Assembly (NCBI GenBank): GCA_000380705.1
Contig: AQYM01000010.1
Coordinates: 1 to 14,984, forward strand
Source of the DNA: Crenarchaeota archaeon SCGC AAA471-B05
GTDB lineage: Archaea > Thermoproteota > Thermoprotei > Gearchaeales > Gearchaeaceae
Reading direction: 5' to 3'
DNA: 14,984 nucleotides
Made by a program: the position numbers and the translations under genes. Below are positions 1 through 7,428 of the stretch, piece after piece; positions within the stretch are counted from its first letter, which is position 1, and each line of letters starts with the position of its first letter. The notes below the pieces were generated by a model. The model saw nothing but the letters and a program-made list of their open reading frames with translations, was not told the DNA's origin and ran no database searches.

Positions 1-95
1 GAATTAAAGTTAAAGAAGATAGAGCTACAAGAAACATTATTATTCCTGTAAGAAAGACTAGGGATAAACTCAATTCATCACCGTATAAATATAAG
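1..95 (-). repeat. 95-bp exact inverted repeat, left copy (inside nuoM)
   Basis: The reverse complement of 1-95 is identical to 8962-9056, with no mismatch found by direct comparison. Identity stops at 96 versus 8961 and reaches the window edge on the other side, so 95 bp is a minimum length. Both copies lie in the nuoM frame (codons 71-102 of the full gene). Confidence 0.97.
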
Positions 96-307
96 GAGGA
101 ATTAAAGGGTTTCAGAGGTTCAATTAAATAATTTTCTTTTATTACTATTTTTTCTATTAAAAATTTAATCCACAAACACGATGAAAGAATAGCCACTATG
201 AAGGTTGTTATTATGGTTGCTACCTTAGAGAATTTATCGTTATGAACCAAAGCTATGAAACTTCCTATTAATGGTATTAAAATTAGAAGCAAAAGTAGAT
301 TTTCCAT
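1..307 (-). CDS. nuoM: NADH-quinone oxidoreductase-like subunit M, N-terminal part (runs off left edge)
   Basis: The reading frame starts at an ATG (307-305) two bases after the nuoL stop and stays open for 102 codons to the left edge. It begins MENLLLLLILIPLIGSFIAL, a typical first NuoM membrane helix (about residues 3-21), with a second helix at about 28-48 and the start of a third at about 80. Codons 71-102 are the same DNA as the start of the truncated nuoM at 8962. Reading across that overlap shows this fragment is the missing N terminus: 78 residues here plus 409 there give 487, close to the usual NuoM length. NuoM is one of the antiporter-like proton-pumping membrane subunits of complex I. 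No ribosome site precedes it, so translation is probably coupled to nuoL. Whether the gene continues intact to the left of the window cannot be seen. Confidence 0.88.
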   Translation of the reverse strand, partial: MENLLLLLILIPLIGSFIALVHNDKFSKVATIITTFIVAILSSCLWIKFLIEKIVIKENYLIEPLKPFNSSLYLYGDELSLSLVFLTGIIMFLVALSSLTLI

Positions 308-309
308 GT

Positions 310-2187
310 TTAAATAATTATAATTAAAAGGGTTAATATTATAGCAGCTAAGAAAACATAAAAGAGATATTGTTCTAGATTTCCAGTTTGGAAGTATCTT
401 AAAGTTCTGCCTATTTTTTTAGTCCCATAGGCTATTCCGTTAACTAGACCATCGATAACTTTTTCATCAAAAAACCTAAGTAAAATTCCAAAGTACCATC
501 CCGCTATTAAAGCAATACGTTCATAAATATAATCAAAATAATAGCCATTTTCTAAAATTCTTCTAAATGTTTTTCCAAAATTTGAATTAACTAAAGATAA
601 TATATACGGAAAACCTCTATGATATTCACGATATACATAAATACCTAGTAAACTTACTAGTGTGAACATCAGAGACAATATTGCGACATCGATGTCTAGT
701 TTAATTACTTCATATTCTAAATTTAACAAAGAAGGAAAGTATGTTATTTGTATTAATAGACCAAACAAAATAACTAATATGATAAAACCATAGATAGGTA
801 TTTTCATAATGACGTTAACCTCTTCAGCTTCTCTAGCCTTTTCACTCCTAGGAGACCCAAAATAAATCAAGTACATCATTCTAGCCCAATACAATGCAGT
901 GAAAAATGATGTTAAAATACCAAATATAAACAAAATTGAATTACTATAGTATGCTTTTTCTATTATTGGATCCTTTGTGAAAAATCCACTGAAAGGAGGA
1001 ATGGCAATTAAACTTAGTCCCCCTATTAACATTCCATAATAGGAAGTCTTAATTCTTTTAGATAAACCACCCATTTCAAGCATATTTCTAGTTCCTAATT
1101 CATGAATTATTGCTCCTGCAGATAAGAACATCAAGGCTTTAAAAAAAGCATGAGAGTATAAATGGAGAATTGCTGAACCTGCTATATGTAATCCTAATGC
1201 AAGCATCATTAATCCTAATTGACTTATAGTAGAATAAGCTAAAACCCTCTTTACATCATTCGAAACTATACCTAATGTAGCTGAATAAAAAGCGGTAAAA
1301 CCTCCTATAAAACCTACAACTATTAAAGGTAACGGTTCAATTACAAACATCTCATATAACCTAGCTACCAAATAAACTCCAGCAGCAACCATTGTTGCAG
1401 AATGTATTAAAGCACTTACAGTAGTGGGACCTTCCATCGCATCTGGAAGCCAAACATGTAATGGAAACTGGGCACTTTTTCCAATACTTCCCCCAAAAAA
1501 CAGTAAAGGTATCAACGTTGCCAAACCTAATGAAGCTAAAACAGCATTTATCTTTCCTTCAACAATTTCCTTTACTGAAGGTAAATAACCCAAATTTAAC
1601 CACAAAATAACTATTCCAGTTAAAAAGAAAACATCACCTATTCTTGTTACAAGGAAAGCTTTTCTAGCAGCTTTTGCTACCTCTTCCCTTTCATGCCAGT
1701 AACCTATAAGTAAGTAAGAAGCCAAACCTACAAATTCCCAAAATAGATATAACATAATTAAATTATTAGAAAGGACAAGGCCCTGCATTGAACCAACAAA
1801 AAAACTTATTTCTGCAAAATATCTGCTTATTCCTTTATCGCCCCTTAAATATTCTATTGAGAAAATAAATATTAACAAACTAACTATAGCTACTACTAAA
1901 GCTGTTATTACACTTAAATAATCTAAATATAGAGACCATTTAAAGCCTATAATTTGATAATTCCCATACTGAAATGTAGGTATAATTTCAAAACTTTCCA
2001 CCACTAATGGCTCTTTTAAATTAATTAGAACAATCAAAGTTGAAACTAACGAAACAAGAACTGCACCTATTGCAATTAAAGCTCCTCCAGAATAAAACTT
2101 TTTGCCGAAAGCCAAAATAAAAGGAGAAACGATAATAGGTGCTAATACTATTAACCATGAAATTTCATATACCATATAGTTTAACAT
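310..2187 (-). CDS. nuoL: NADH-quinone oxidoreductase-like subunit L
   Basis: This 625-residue polytopic membrane protein is NuoL, the distal proton-pumping antiporter-like subunit of complex I; in Sulfolobales the complex lacks the usual NADH module. Visible family marks are FWEFVGLASYLLIGYW (Glu151, the helix-5 glutamate), GKSAQFPLHVWLPDAMEGPT (Lys237 and Asp249 of the proton channel) and helices throughout, with a long hydrophobic C terminus. Its length matches the family (about 600-650), so it appears complete. Two starts are possible, ATG at 2187 or ATG at 2175. A TATA-like element 28 bp upstream of 2187 favours the first as a leaderless or near-leaderless start. nuoM follows after 2 bp in the same direction. 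No nuoK or nuoJ lies upstream; a 430-bp gap and a divergent gene do, so nuoL-nuoM is its own transcription unit. Confidence 0.95.
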   Translation of the reverse strand: MLNYMVYEISWLIVLAPIIVSPFILAFGKKFYSGGALIAIGAVLVSLVSTLIVLINLKEPLVVESFEIIPTFQYGNYQIIGFKWSLYLDYLSVITALVVAIVSLLIFIFSIEYLRGDKGISRYFAEISFFVGSMQGLVLSNNLIMLYLFWEFVGLASYLLIGYWHEREEVAKAARKAFLVTRIGDVFFLTGIVILWLNLGYLPSVKEIVEGKINAVLASLGLATLIPLLFFGGSIGKSAQFPLHVWLPDAMEGPTTVSALIHSATMVAAGVYLVARLYEMFVIEPLPLIVVGFIGGFTAFYSATLGIVSNDVKRVLAYSTISQLGLMMLALGLHIAGSAILHLYSHAFFKALMFLSAGAIIHELGTRNMLEMGGLSKRIKTSYYGMLIGGLSLIAIPPFSGFFTKDPIIEKAYYSNSILFIFGILTSFFTALYWARMMYLIYFGSPRSEKAREAEEVNVIMKIPIYGFIILVILFGLLIQITYFPSLLNLEYEVIKLDIDVAILSLMFTLVSLLGIYVYREYHRGFPYILSLVNSNFGKTFRRILENGYYFDYIYERIALIAGWYFGILLRFFDEKVIDGLVNGIAYGTKKIGRTLRYFQTGNLEQYLFYVFLAAIILTLLIIII

Positions 2188-2210
2188 TGTTCACACGTTT
2201 AAATTTTTTA

Positions 2211-2220
2211 TGTATAAATT
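2211..2220 (-). promoter_or_regulatory. Putative TATA box for nuoL-nuoM
   Basis: On the minus strand this reads AATTTATACA, centred about 28 bp before the nuoL ATG at 2187. That is where an archaeal TATA box sits for a leaderless or very short leader transcript. Assigned by spacing and composition only. Confidence 0.45.
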
Positions 2221-2426
2221 TGCATATAGCTAAATTGGTTGAACCTACTTCCTTTTTGTTCTAAAGAGTAAATATTTCTCATTGATTCATAGCTATATCT
2301 TATTTGAGGGAGATCGAGGAACTCGTAGAAACACCCTTCATATTATATCTCTATAGTTTTTCATAAACGTGATGACATTAAACTAACAATTAAGATGCTG
2401 CTCCATTTTTTAATATATAGTTAGGA

Positions 2427-2461
2427 ATAGTTGAAGATGCTCAAACTGAACCTGCAACTAT
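2427..2461. repeat. 7-bp inverted repeat with 21-base spacer
   Basis: ATAGTTG at 2427-2433 pairs with CAACTAT at 2455-2461. It may form a weak hairpin or be a binding site for a dimeric regulator near the divergent promoters. A match of this length can arise by chance in AT-rich DNA. Confidence 0.35.
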
Positions 2462-2617
2462 AAAAACTTAAAAAAGACTAAAAACCTTTGTTCATTTTAA
2501 GGTATAAAAATTTTACAAAAGATTGAAAACTTAATCCTTTATGGCGGAGAAGAAGTCGTTCAGTTCTATTATTATACAATTTTAAAAGTTTTTAATTTAA
2601 TAATAAGTAAAAAATTC

Positions 2618-3238
2618 ATGGAATATAAAAATGAAAGGGTGAGTCTTTTTAGTTATATACTAAAAAATTTTAGAAGAAGAATCCTTTACTATATTTTATT
2701 TACAATTCTTTTATTCCTAATCTTTGAAATATTCATTCTAGCATGGCTAATACAAGGTGTAAATGTAGAAAGTGTAGAAAAAGAATTAAACCAGCTAAGA
2801 AGTAGTATAGAAAAGAAAAATCTTGCCGAAAAGACTTTATTCATATTTTCAAACAACTATAGAATTTCCCTTTTGTTTATACCCCCTATGGTAGGAATAA
2901 TTTTCTTTGTTAATGTAATGTATAATACTGCAGAATTCTTTGCCTATTATTCTGTATCTTTTGCAAATGAATATAAAATCGATCCTGCTTTCGCTTCATT
3001 AGTTATTATATTATCTTTAATTTTTTCATACAATTCTTTTTTCTTTCCTTTCCTAGAATTCTTAGGTTATTCATTAACATTCTCACAAGGTTTAATATTA
3101 TTAGCTAAAGGTGTGAATGTTATATTTAGAGGGGGAATAAAGGAAATTGTTAACGAAATATATTATACAATATTCATAATAATATTAGCTGCAATAGTAT
3201 TATTTATAGCAGCATTTCTAGAAGCTTTAATTGTGTAA
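2618..3238 (+). CDS. SpoIIM/DUF95-like integral membrane protein
   Basis: This 206-residue protein has a basic N terminus, a first long helix (about 22-47), a short charged extracytoplasmic or cytoplasmic segment (50-72, coiled-coil-like VEKELNQLRSSIEKK), and further helices at about 83-102, 123-147 and 180-205. Three marks match the SpoIIM (DUF95) family: FIFSNNYRISLLFI before helix 2, PFLEFLGYSLTFSQGLILL (like the family's proline-glutamate helix), and the closing IAAFLEALIV, like the usual AafiEa ending. The family's molecular role in archaea is not established. The ATG is close behind AT-rich promoter-like DNA. Its stop codon overlaps the kinase start (TAATG), so the two are almost certainly co-translated. 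Assignment rests on motif resemblance, not alignment. Confidence 0.62.
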   Translation: MEYKNERVSLFSYILKNFRRRILYYILFTILLFLIFEIFILAWLIQGVNVESVEKELNQLRSSIEKKNLAEKTLFIFSNNYRISLLFIPPMVGIIFFVNVMYNTAEFFAYYSVSFANEYKIDPAFASLVIILSLIFSYNSFFFPFLEFLGYSLTFSQGLILLAKGVNVIFRGGIKEIVNEIYYTIFIIILAAIVLFIAAFLEALIV

Positions 3239-4212
3239 TGAAATTATTTCTAGGGATCGATGGAGGCGCAACTAAAACTTTAGCAGCAATAATAGATGAA
3301 AAGTTAAACGTTTTGGGGGTAGGTAAGGCAGGACCTTCAAATTATCACATAGTAGGTTTAGAAAAGGCAATTGAAAATATAAAAAATTCAATAATTGCGG
3401 CATCCGATAGAGCAAAAATAAACCCAGTTTTCGATTCAGCATGTATTGCTTTGGCTGCGATAAATAGTAAAGTAGATTATGCAAGGTTGCTTAAAAGAAT
3501 AGTAGCTTTAAATTTTTTTGTTAAATTAAAGCTTGTCCATGATGGAGAAGCAGCTTTGAATAGTATCATGCTAAAAAATAAAGGAATTATAGTTATCCTC
3601 GGAACAGGTTCATTGGTAGCCGCATACGATAATAACGGAAACTATATTAGAGCTGGAAACTGGGGTCATATAATAGGTGATGAAGGAAGTGCTTATAAAA
3701 TAGCTATCCGTGCTTTAAATTATATAATGAAAATATATGATGGAAGACTGGGATTTTCTCCAATAGTGGATGAAATTATAAGGTTCTTAAAAATTAAAGA
3801 TTTATCAGAAATTTCTACAATCATTTATACAGACTTAAAAAACGAAGAAATAGCAAAATTAGCACCAACATTTATTCAATTCGCTTCTAAAGATAATTTT
3901 CTCTTTAAAATAATAAAAGAGGAAGCTGAAGAAATAGTAAATGCAATTAAAGCTGTATATTCAAAGGTTAATTATAAGAATATTTATTTGACAGGAGGAT
4001 TAACAAGATCTAAAAAAACTAAACTTTACATAGATTTAATAAAGGAAGGAGTTAAAAGAAGTCTACCTGAATGTAAAGTTAAAGTAGCTGAAGTGCACCC
4101 TGTTATAGGTTCAATAGTTATTGCTTTAAAAGAAGAAAATGTTGAAATCAGTCATAAAGAATATGTTAGAATGACTAAAGAGTTGAATATTTTATTAAGA
4201 CAAATTCATTGA
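3238..4212 (+). CDS. BadF/BadG/BcrA/BcrD-family ATPase, hexokinase or N-acetylhexosamine kinase-like
   Basis: This 324-residue cytoplasmic protein has the actin/hexokinase ATPase fold. The phosphate-1 loop is GIDGGATKT (6-14). GKAGPSNYHIVGLEKAIENI follows the pattern of the broad-specificity ATP-dependent hexokinase of Sulfolobus tokodaii. HDGEAAL (101-107) supplies the likely catalytic aspartate, LGTGS (121-125) is the phosphate-2 loop, GDEGSAY (147-153) is the family signature, and YLTGG near residue 255 is the adenosine loop. It probably phosphorylates glucose, glucosamine or N-acetylglucosamine; the substrate cannot be read from sequence. It overlaps the upstream SpoIIM-like gene by one base with no ribosome site. 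It ends 4 bp before the convergent HAD gene. Its C terminus (about residues 300-324) extends a little past the usual roughly 300-residue length. Confidence 0.85.
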   Translation: MKLFLGIDGGATKTLAAIIDEKLNVLGVGKAGPSNYHIVGLEKAIENIKNSIIAASDRAKINPVFDSACIALAAINSKVDYARLLKRIVALNFFVKLKLVHDGEAALNSIMLKNKGIIVILGTGSLVAAYDNNGNYIRAGNWGHIIGDEGSAYKIAIRALNYIMKIYDGRLGFSPIVDEIIRFLKIKDLSEISTIIYTDLKNEEIAKLAPTFIQFASKDNFLFKIIKEEAEEIVNAIKAVYSKVNYKNIYLTGGLTRSKKTKLYIDLIKEGVKRSLPECKVKVAEVHPVIGSIVIALKEENVEISHKEYVRMTKELNILLRQIH

Positions 4213-4216
4213 CTTT

Positions 4217-4858
4217 TTATAAAAAATCATTTAAAGGAAAATCTTTCCAACTTCTAATCACATAATTGGCGCCGTTTTCATAAAATTTCTTCTCATCAAG
4301 TACTATGTATTTCATGAAACCAATTATTTTAGGTATATTTAAAATCTTATAATAACGATAATTTTCAGGCAAATCATCTATAACTGCAACATAATCAAGT
4401 TTAGGTATTTTACTTAAAACGCTTTTTCTACCTTCTAATGGGTTGCTTAAAAAAGTTTCATTATCTGCATGATAAACATGCGTATAATTGGGGAAATTGA
4501 ACTTTTTTAACTGTGAGATTGTAATTTGCTTCATAGATTCTAAGCGATTGCTTATGTAAACTATAGTAAATTTTTTGGATAAAATTCTTAGAATTCTCCT
4601 TGAATGTGGTTCAGGCTTATCCAAATCTATGAATTTATATCCTTCATTTTCTAAGCATAAAGCTATTCTCCAAAATTTTTCCCTGTATTTTTCAATTTTA
4701 CTTGAAGGTAAATATTTACTTAAAAATTCAGCGGTTCTTTTACCTATAACTTCTTTTACCTTTATTTTTTTATTTAATAAATATGAATATATGGCAGCTT
4801 TTCTTCTTGTCACGTTGAGAATACAATCATCTATATCTACTAAAATTCCTTTATGCAT
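4217..4858 (-). CDS. HAD-superfamily hydrolase (phosphatase-like)
   Basis: This 213-residue protein shows the HAD motifs in order: VDIDD (Asp8 nucleophile and Asp10 acid/base), a helical cap of about residues 15-90, IVYISNR (motif II Ser103), the lysine of GRKSVL (Lys145) as motif III, and AVIDD (Asp161, Asp162) as the Mg-binding motif IV. This predicts a Mg-dependent phosphatase or related phosphotransferase of unknown substrate. Its gene starts 24 bp after the thioredoxin reductase stop in the same direction, so the two probably share a transcript. Nothing in either protein indicates a shared pathway. It converges on the sugar kinase gene with only 4 bp between the stops, so transcripts of the two probably overlap. 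Confidence 0.82.
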   Translation of the reverse strand: MHKGILVDIDDCILNVTRRKAAIYSYLLNKKIKVKEVIGKRTAEFLSKYLPSSKIEKYREKFWRIALCLENEGYKFIDLDKPEPHSRRILRILSKKFTIVYISNRLESMKQITISQLKKFNFPNYTHVYHADNETFLSNPLEGRKSVLSKIPKLDYVAVIDDLPENYRYYKILNIPKIIGFMKYIVLDEKKFYENGANYVIRSWKDFPLNDFL

Positions 4859-4882
4859 ACTAAAACAAAATTACCCAAAAAA

Positions 4883-5824
4883 TTAATCTTTAATTATACC
4901 TTTTGCAATCAAATCTTCAATATACTTGATAGCATCTAAGGCAGCTTTACAACCATCACCTGCTGCGGTTATGGCTTGGCGATATTTATAATCTGCAGCT
5001 TCTCCTGCAACAAATATTCCTTCAATGTTTGTTTTTGTTTGATCATAAACTTTTATATATCCTTTTTCGTCCATTTCCAATTGTCCTTTAAAAATTTCAG
5101 TATTAGGTTCATAACCTATTGCTATGAAAACTCCATCGCAGCGATAAAAATAAACTTGATTGGTTTTTAAATCTCTGAGTTTTACGCCAGTAACTTTTTT
5201 ATCTCCAACAATTTCTTCAACAACAGTAGACCATATAAATTTTATTTTGGGATTTTTAAATGCCCTTTCTTGAAGTATTTTACTGGCTCTTAATTGATCC
5301 CTGCGATGAACGACAGTTACATTTTTTGCATATTTAGTTAAAGTTAAAGCTTCTTCCATTGCACTATCCCCACCTCCTACTACTATCACTTCCATATCTT
5401 TAAAAAATGGGGCATCGCAAGGAGCACATGTAGAGACACCCCTTCCTAAAAATTCTTGTTCACCTTTAACGCCTAAGAATCTTGGTTTTGCTCCTGTGGC
5501 TATTATTATCGACCATGCTTCGTAGAGTTCATCCTCAACCCATACTTTAAAAGGCCTTTGGGAAAAATCAACTTTTGTAACATCTTTATCTATTATTTCT
5601 GTACCAAACCTTTCTGCCTGTGCTCTCATATTCATCATTAATTCTGGTCCTAGTATACCATCTGGAAAACCTGGGAAATTTTCAACAAGAGTTGTTAACA
5701 TAAGTTGTCCTCCTGGTTTATAACCGGCTATCAATAAAGGGTTTAATAATGCTCTTGAAGCATATATTGCAGCTGTATAACCCGCTGGTCCTGAACCAAT
5801 TATAATTATTTTTCTTGTAACCAT
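4883..5824 (-). CDS. trxB: Thioredoxin reductase (NADPH, FAD)
   Basis: This 313-residue protein is the low-molecular-weight thioredoxin reductase type. GSGPAG (10-15) binds FAD, GGQ and ENFPG (38-40, 48-52) are typical flavin contacts, CAPC (Cys133, Cys136) is the redox disulfide, GGGDSA (150-155) and HRRDQLRA (173-180) form the NADPH site including the two arginines that read the 2'-phosphate, and GIFVAGEAAD with YRQAITAAGDG closes the FAD domain. It would reduce thioredoxin or a glutaredoxin-like protein in the cytoplasm. Two small departures from the bacterial pattern are CAPCD in place of CATCD and GEA where GD is usual; archaeal homologues vary at both places. The ATG at 5824 lies about 25 bp after a TATA-like element, so the transcript is probably leaderless. 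Confidence 0.95.
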   Translation of the reverse strand: MVTRKIIIIGSGPAGYTAAIYASRALLNPLLIAGYKPGGQLMLTTLVENFPGFPDGILGPELMMNMRAQAERFGTEIIDKDVTKVDFSQRPFKVWVEDELYEAWSIIIATGAKPRFLGVKGEQEFLGRGVSTCAPCDAPFFKDMEVIVVGGGDSAMEEALTLTKYAKNVTVVHRRDQLRASKILQERAFKNPKIKFIWSTVVEEIVGDKKVTGVKLRDLKTNQVYFYRCDGVFIAIGYEPNTEIFKGQLEMDEKGYIKVYDQTKTNIEGIFVAGEAADYKYRQAITAAGDGCKAALDAIKYIEDLIAKGIIKD

Positions 5825-5843
5825 AATTAAAAATAAAAAAATT

Positions 5844-5854
5844 CGTATAAAACT
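5844..5854 (-). promoter_or_regulatory. Putative TATA box for trxB
   Basis: The minus strand reads AGTTTTATACG, centred about 25 bp before the trxB ATG at 5824. The spacing fits a leaderless archaeal transcript. Confidence 0.5.
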
Positions 5855-5907
5855 TTAGTTCTAGAAATTTATTGGTCAAAAAATTAAAAAAATCATTTAT
5901 TGCTCAG

Positions 5908-7428
5908 TTAATATTTAAAAGGTCTAAAGAAGGCTAAAATTATTCCTAAAGATATTATAAACAAAACTAATAATAGCGTAAGGCTTAACGGTAAATCTTG
6001 AATTATTTCAGTTGTTGTAGTTGTTAAGGGTTCAAATACAGCTGTTCTTTCTTGCTTAATTACAGTTTCATTTAATACATAAGTTATTACAGTAGTCTTT
6101 GAGACTGTTTGAGTAACTGTAAAGTTATATATTGGGGTAATAGTATTAGTTACAGTAGTTACTGGGGATATACGAACCGTTATAGTTGTTACAGCAGGAT
6201 CGATATTTGTGGATTGAATCGTAATTTCATTTAAATTAAGTGATTCTTTAGTAACATCAATGTTCAAAGTAGCTAAATTGGCAGTTTTTACTGATAATTC
6301 CAATGATAAAGTAGTCATTACTTCTTTACTTGTTTCCAAATTAACCTGCTTTATATAAGAAAGGAAAACTGAAAATCCTTTATCTATCTTCATAATAAGT
6401 AAATTAGTTTTACTATCTTTCTTATTACCTAGAAATACGTATGAAAATTCGGAGGAAATCACTTTATTAAATACGGAATTTACTAAATTTAAGAAAAAGG
6501 ATTTAACAATATTGAACTCATTATCCAAAAGTATTATTAATGCATAGTTGTTGAAGTAATCATTATAAAGCCCACTTATAATATAACCATTATTAACTGA
6601 AGTAATGATATCAGATAATTTTATCCTTGGATAAATCTTATACGCTGAAATTAATTCTCCTTCATTGGATATTTTTATTATGAAACCTTCGTTATCAGAA
6701 TTACCAATTATAATATAACCTTTATCCCTAGCGTTAATTAATGAATTAGCTTTAATTTGTGGTGCAATTAATAATTTAGACCAAACAATGTTTCCTTCAT
6801 TTGTAATTCTGGTAATTAAAATTCCCTTATTTTCCAAATTTGAAATTAAGACAAAACTATTATCATAAGAGTTAATTATCTTAATAGGTTCAATTTTATA
6901 ATCTGTTTTAATAACCTTAGACCAAATAATATCACCTTCATTATTTATAAAGAACAGAATTAGAGAATCGTTTGTATTTAATTTAGCAAGTATCAAATAA
7001 CCTTCTGGTATAGCCAATATAGATTTAGCGATAAGCCCATTTTCAAAGTATAATAGCTTATTCCATACATTATTGATTATTACTAATTTACCTGTATTTG
7101 TATTACCTAAATAAACTATGTTATTCTTAGTATCTTTTATCGCTGAATTAATAATTAAACCTTCGTTATAACTAATTTTATAAGCTGAAACAGTTTTTCC
7201 ATCGTAAGAAATCTTTGAGACTATAAAGTTTTTATCATTTACCAAATTAGCTATCACATAATAACTAGAATTAATATTTAAAATACTTACATCTCTTAAA
7301 TCGTCTTTATAACTTAAGCTTTTAATGAAGTAATTTATTTCATTGTATGATTGTTTACTCAATAAAGAGTTAAATGAAATTAAGACGAAAATTATTAAAA
7401 CCCCGAATAAAATTTGTCTTCTCATCAT
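5908..7428 (-). CDS. Secreted repeat (propeller-like) protein with Thr-rich stalk and C-terminal membrane anchor
   Basis: This 506-residue protein has an N-terminal signal or anchor segment (5-22). Repeats of about 40-50 residues follow (about 45-355), seen as NNEGDIIWSK (162-171), TNEGNIVWSK (209-218), SNEGELISAYK (254-264) and YDGKTVSAYK (75-84), alternating with GYLI, GYII and GYIIS strands. This pattern suggests a beta-propeller. Residues 365-475 form a beta- and Thr/Val-rich stalk with N-glycosylation sequons such as NFT and NET, ending in one helix (480-500) and the short tail RPFKY. The gene overlaps the subtilase by 4 bp (ATGA). A strong ribosome site, GGAGGGTG at 7438-7431, lies 2 bases from ATG 7428 and 5 from ATG 7425, so the second ATG may be the true start. 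It is probably a surface partner or ligand-binding subunit of the protease; no named family was recognised. Confidence 0.72.
   Translation of the reverse strand: MMRRQILFGVLIIFVLISFNSLLSKQSYNEINYFIKSLSYKDDLRDVSILNINSSYYVIANLVNDKNFIVSKISYDGKTVSAYKISYNEGLIINSAIKDTKNNIVYLGNTNTGKLVIINNVWNKLLYFENGLIAKSILAIPEGYLILAKLNTNDSLILFFINNEGDIIWSKVIKTDYKIEPIKIINSYDNSFVLISNLENKGILITRITNEGNIVWSKLLIAPQIKANSLINARDKGYIIIGNSDNEGFIIKISNEGELISAYKIYPRIKLSDIITSVNNGYIISGLYNDYFNNYALIILLDNEFNIVKSFFLNLVNSVFNKVISSEFSYVFLGNKKDSKTNLLIMKIDKGFSVFLSYIKQVNLETSKEVMTTLSLELSVKTANLATLNIDVTKESLNLNEITIQSTNIDPAVTTITVRISPVTTVTNTITPIYNFTVTQTVSKTTVITYVLNETVIKQERTAVFEPLTTTTTEIIQDLPLSLTLLLVLFIISLGIILAFFRPFKY

Larger units (their letters stand above)
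2188..2617. other. 430-bp intergenic region between divergent nuoL and SpoIIM-like gene
   Basis: No family was recognised here. It holds the nuoL promoter on the left, an island of higher GC around 2305-2335 (reads GGGAGATCGAGGAACTCG), a 7-bp inverted repeat at 2427-2461, a good TATA-like GGTATAAAAATT at 2501-2512, and a GC-richer stretch from 2541 beginning ATGGCGGAGAAGAAGTCG. The last could open a 14-codon frame (MAEKKSFSSIIIQF). These islands look unlike the AT-rich background and could be a decayed gene, a mobile-element remnant or a small RNA. No tRNA fold, transposase motif or coherent C/D pair was found. Confidence 0.5.

Noticed and set aside
2305..2335. Possible tRNA or hairpin around GGGAGATCG and CACCC
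   Set aside because: No cloverleaf arms or TTCGA loop; only a 4-bp CGAG/CTCG hairpin is seen.
2369..2450. GTGATGA at 2370 and CTGA near 2447 as a C/D RNA in the intergenic gap
   Set aside because: The distance is too long, there is no paired C'/D' and no enclosing stem.
3272..3484. Minus-strand open frame inside the sugar kinase
   Set aside because: Composition follows the kinase codons in reverse, there is no promoter or family match.
4575..4886. Plus-strand open frame across the HAD gene
   Set aside because: Lies wholly against a gene with clear HAD motifs and shows no domain.
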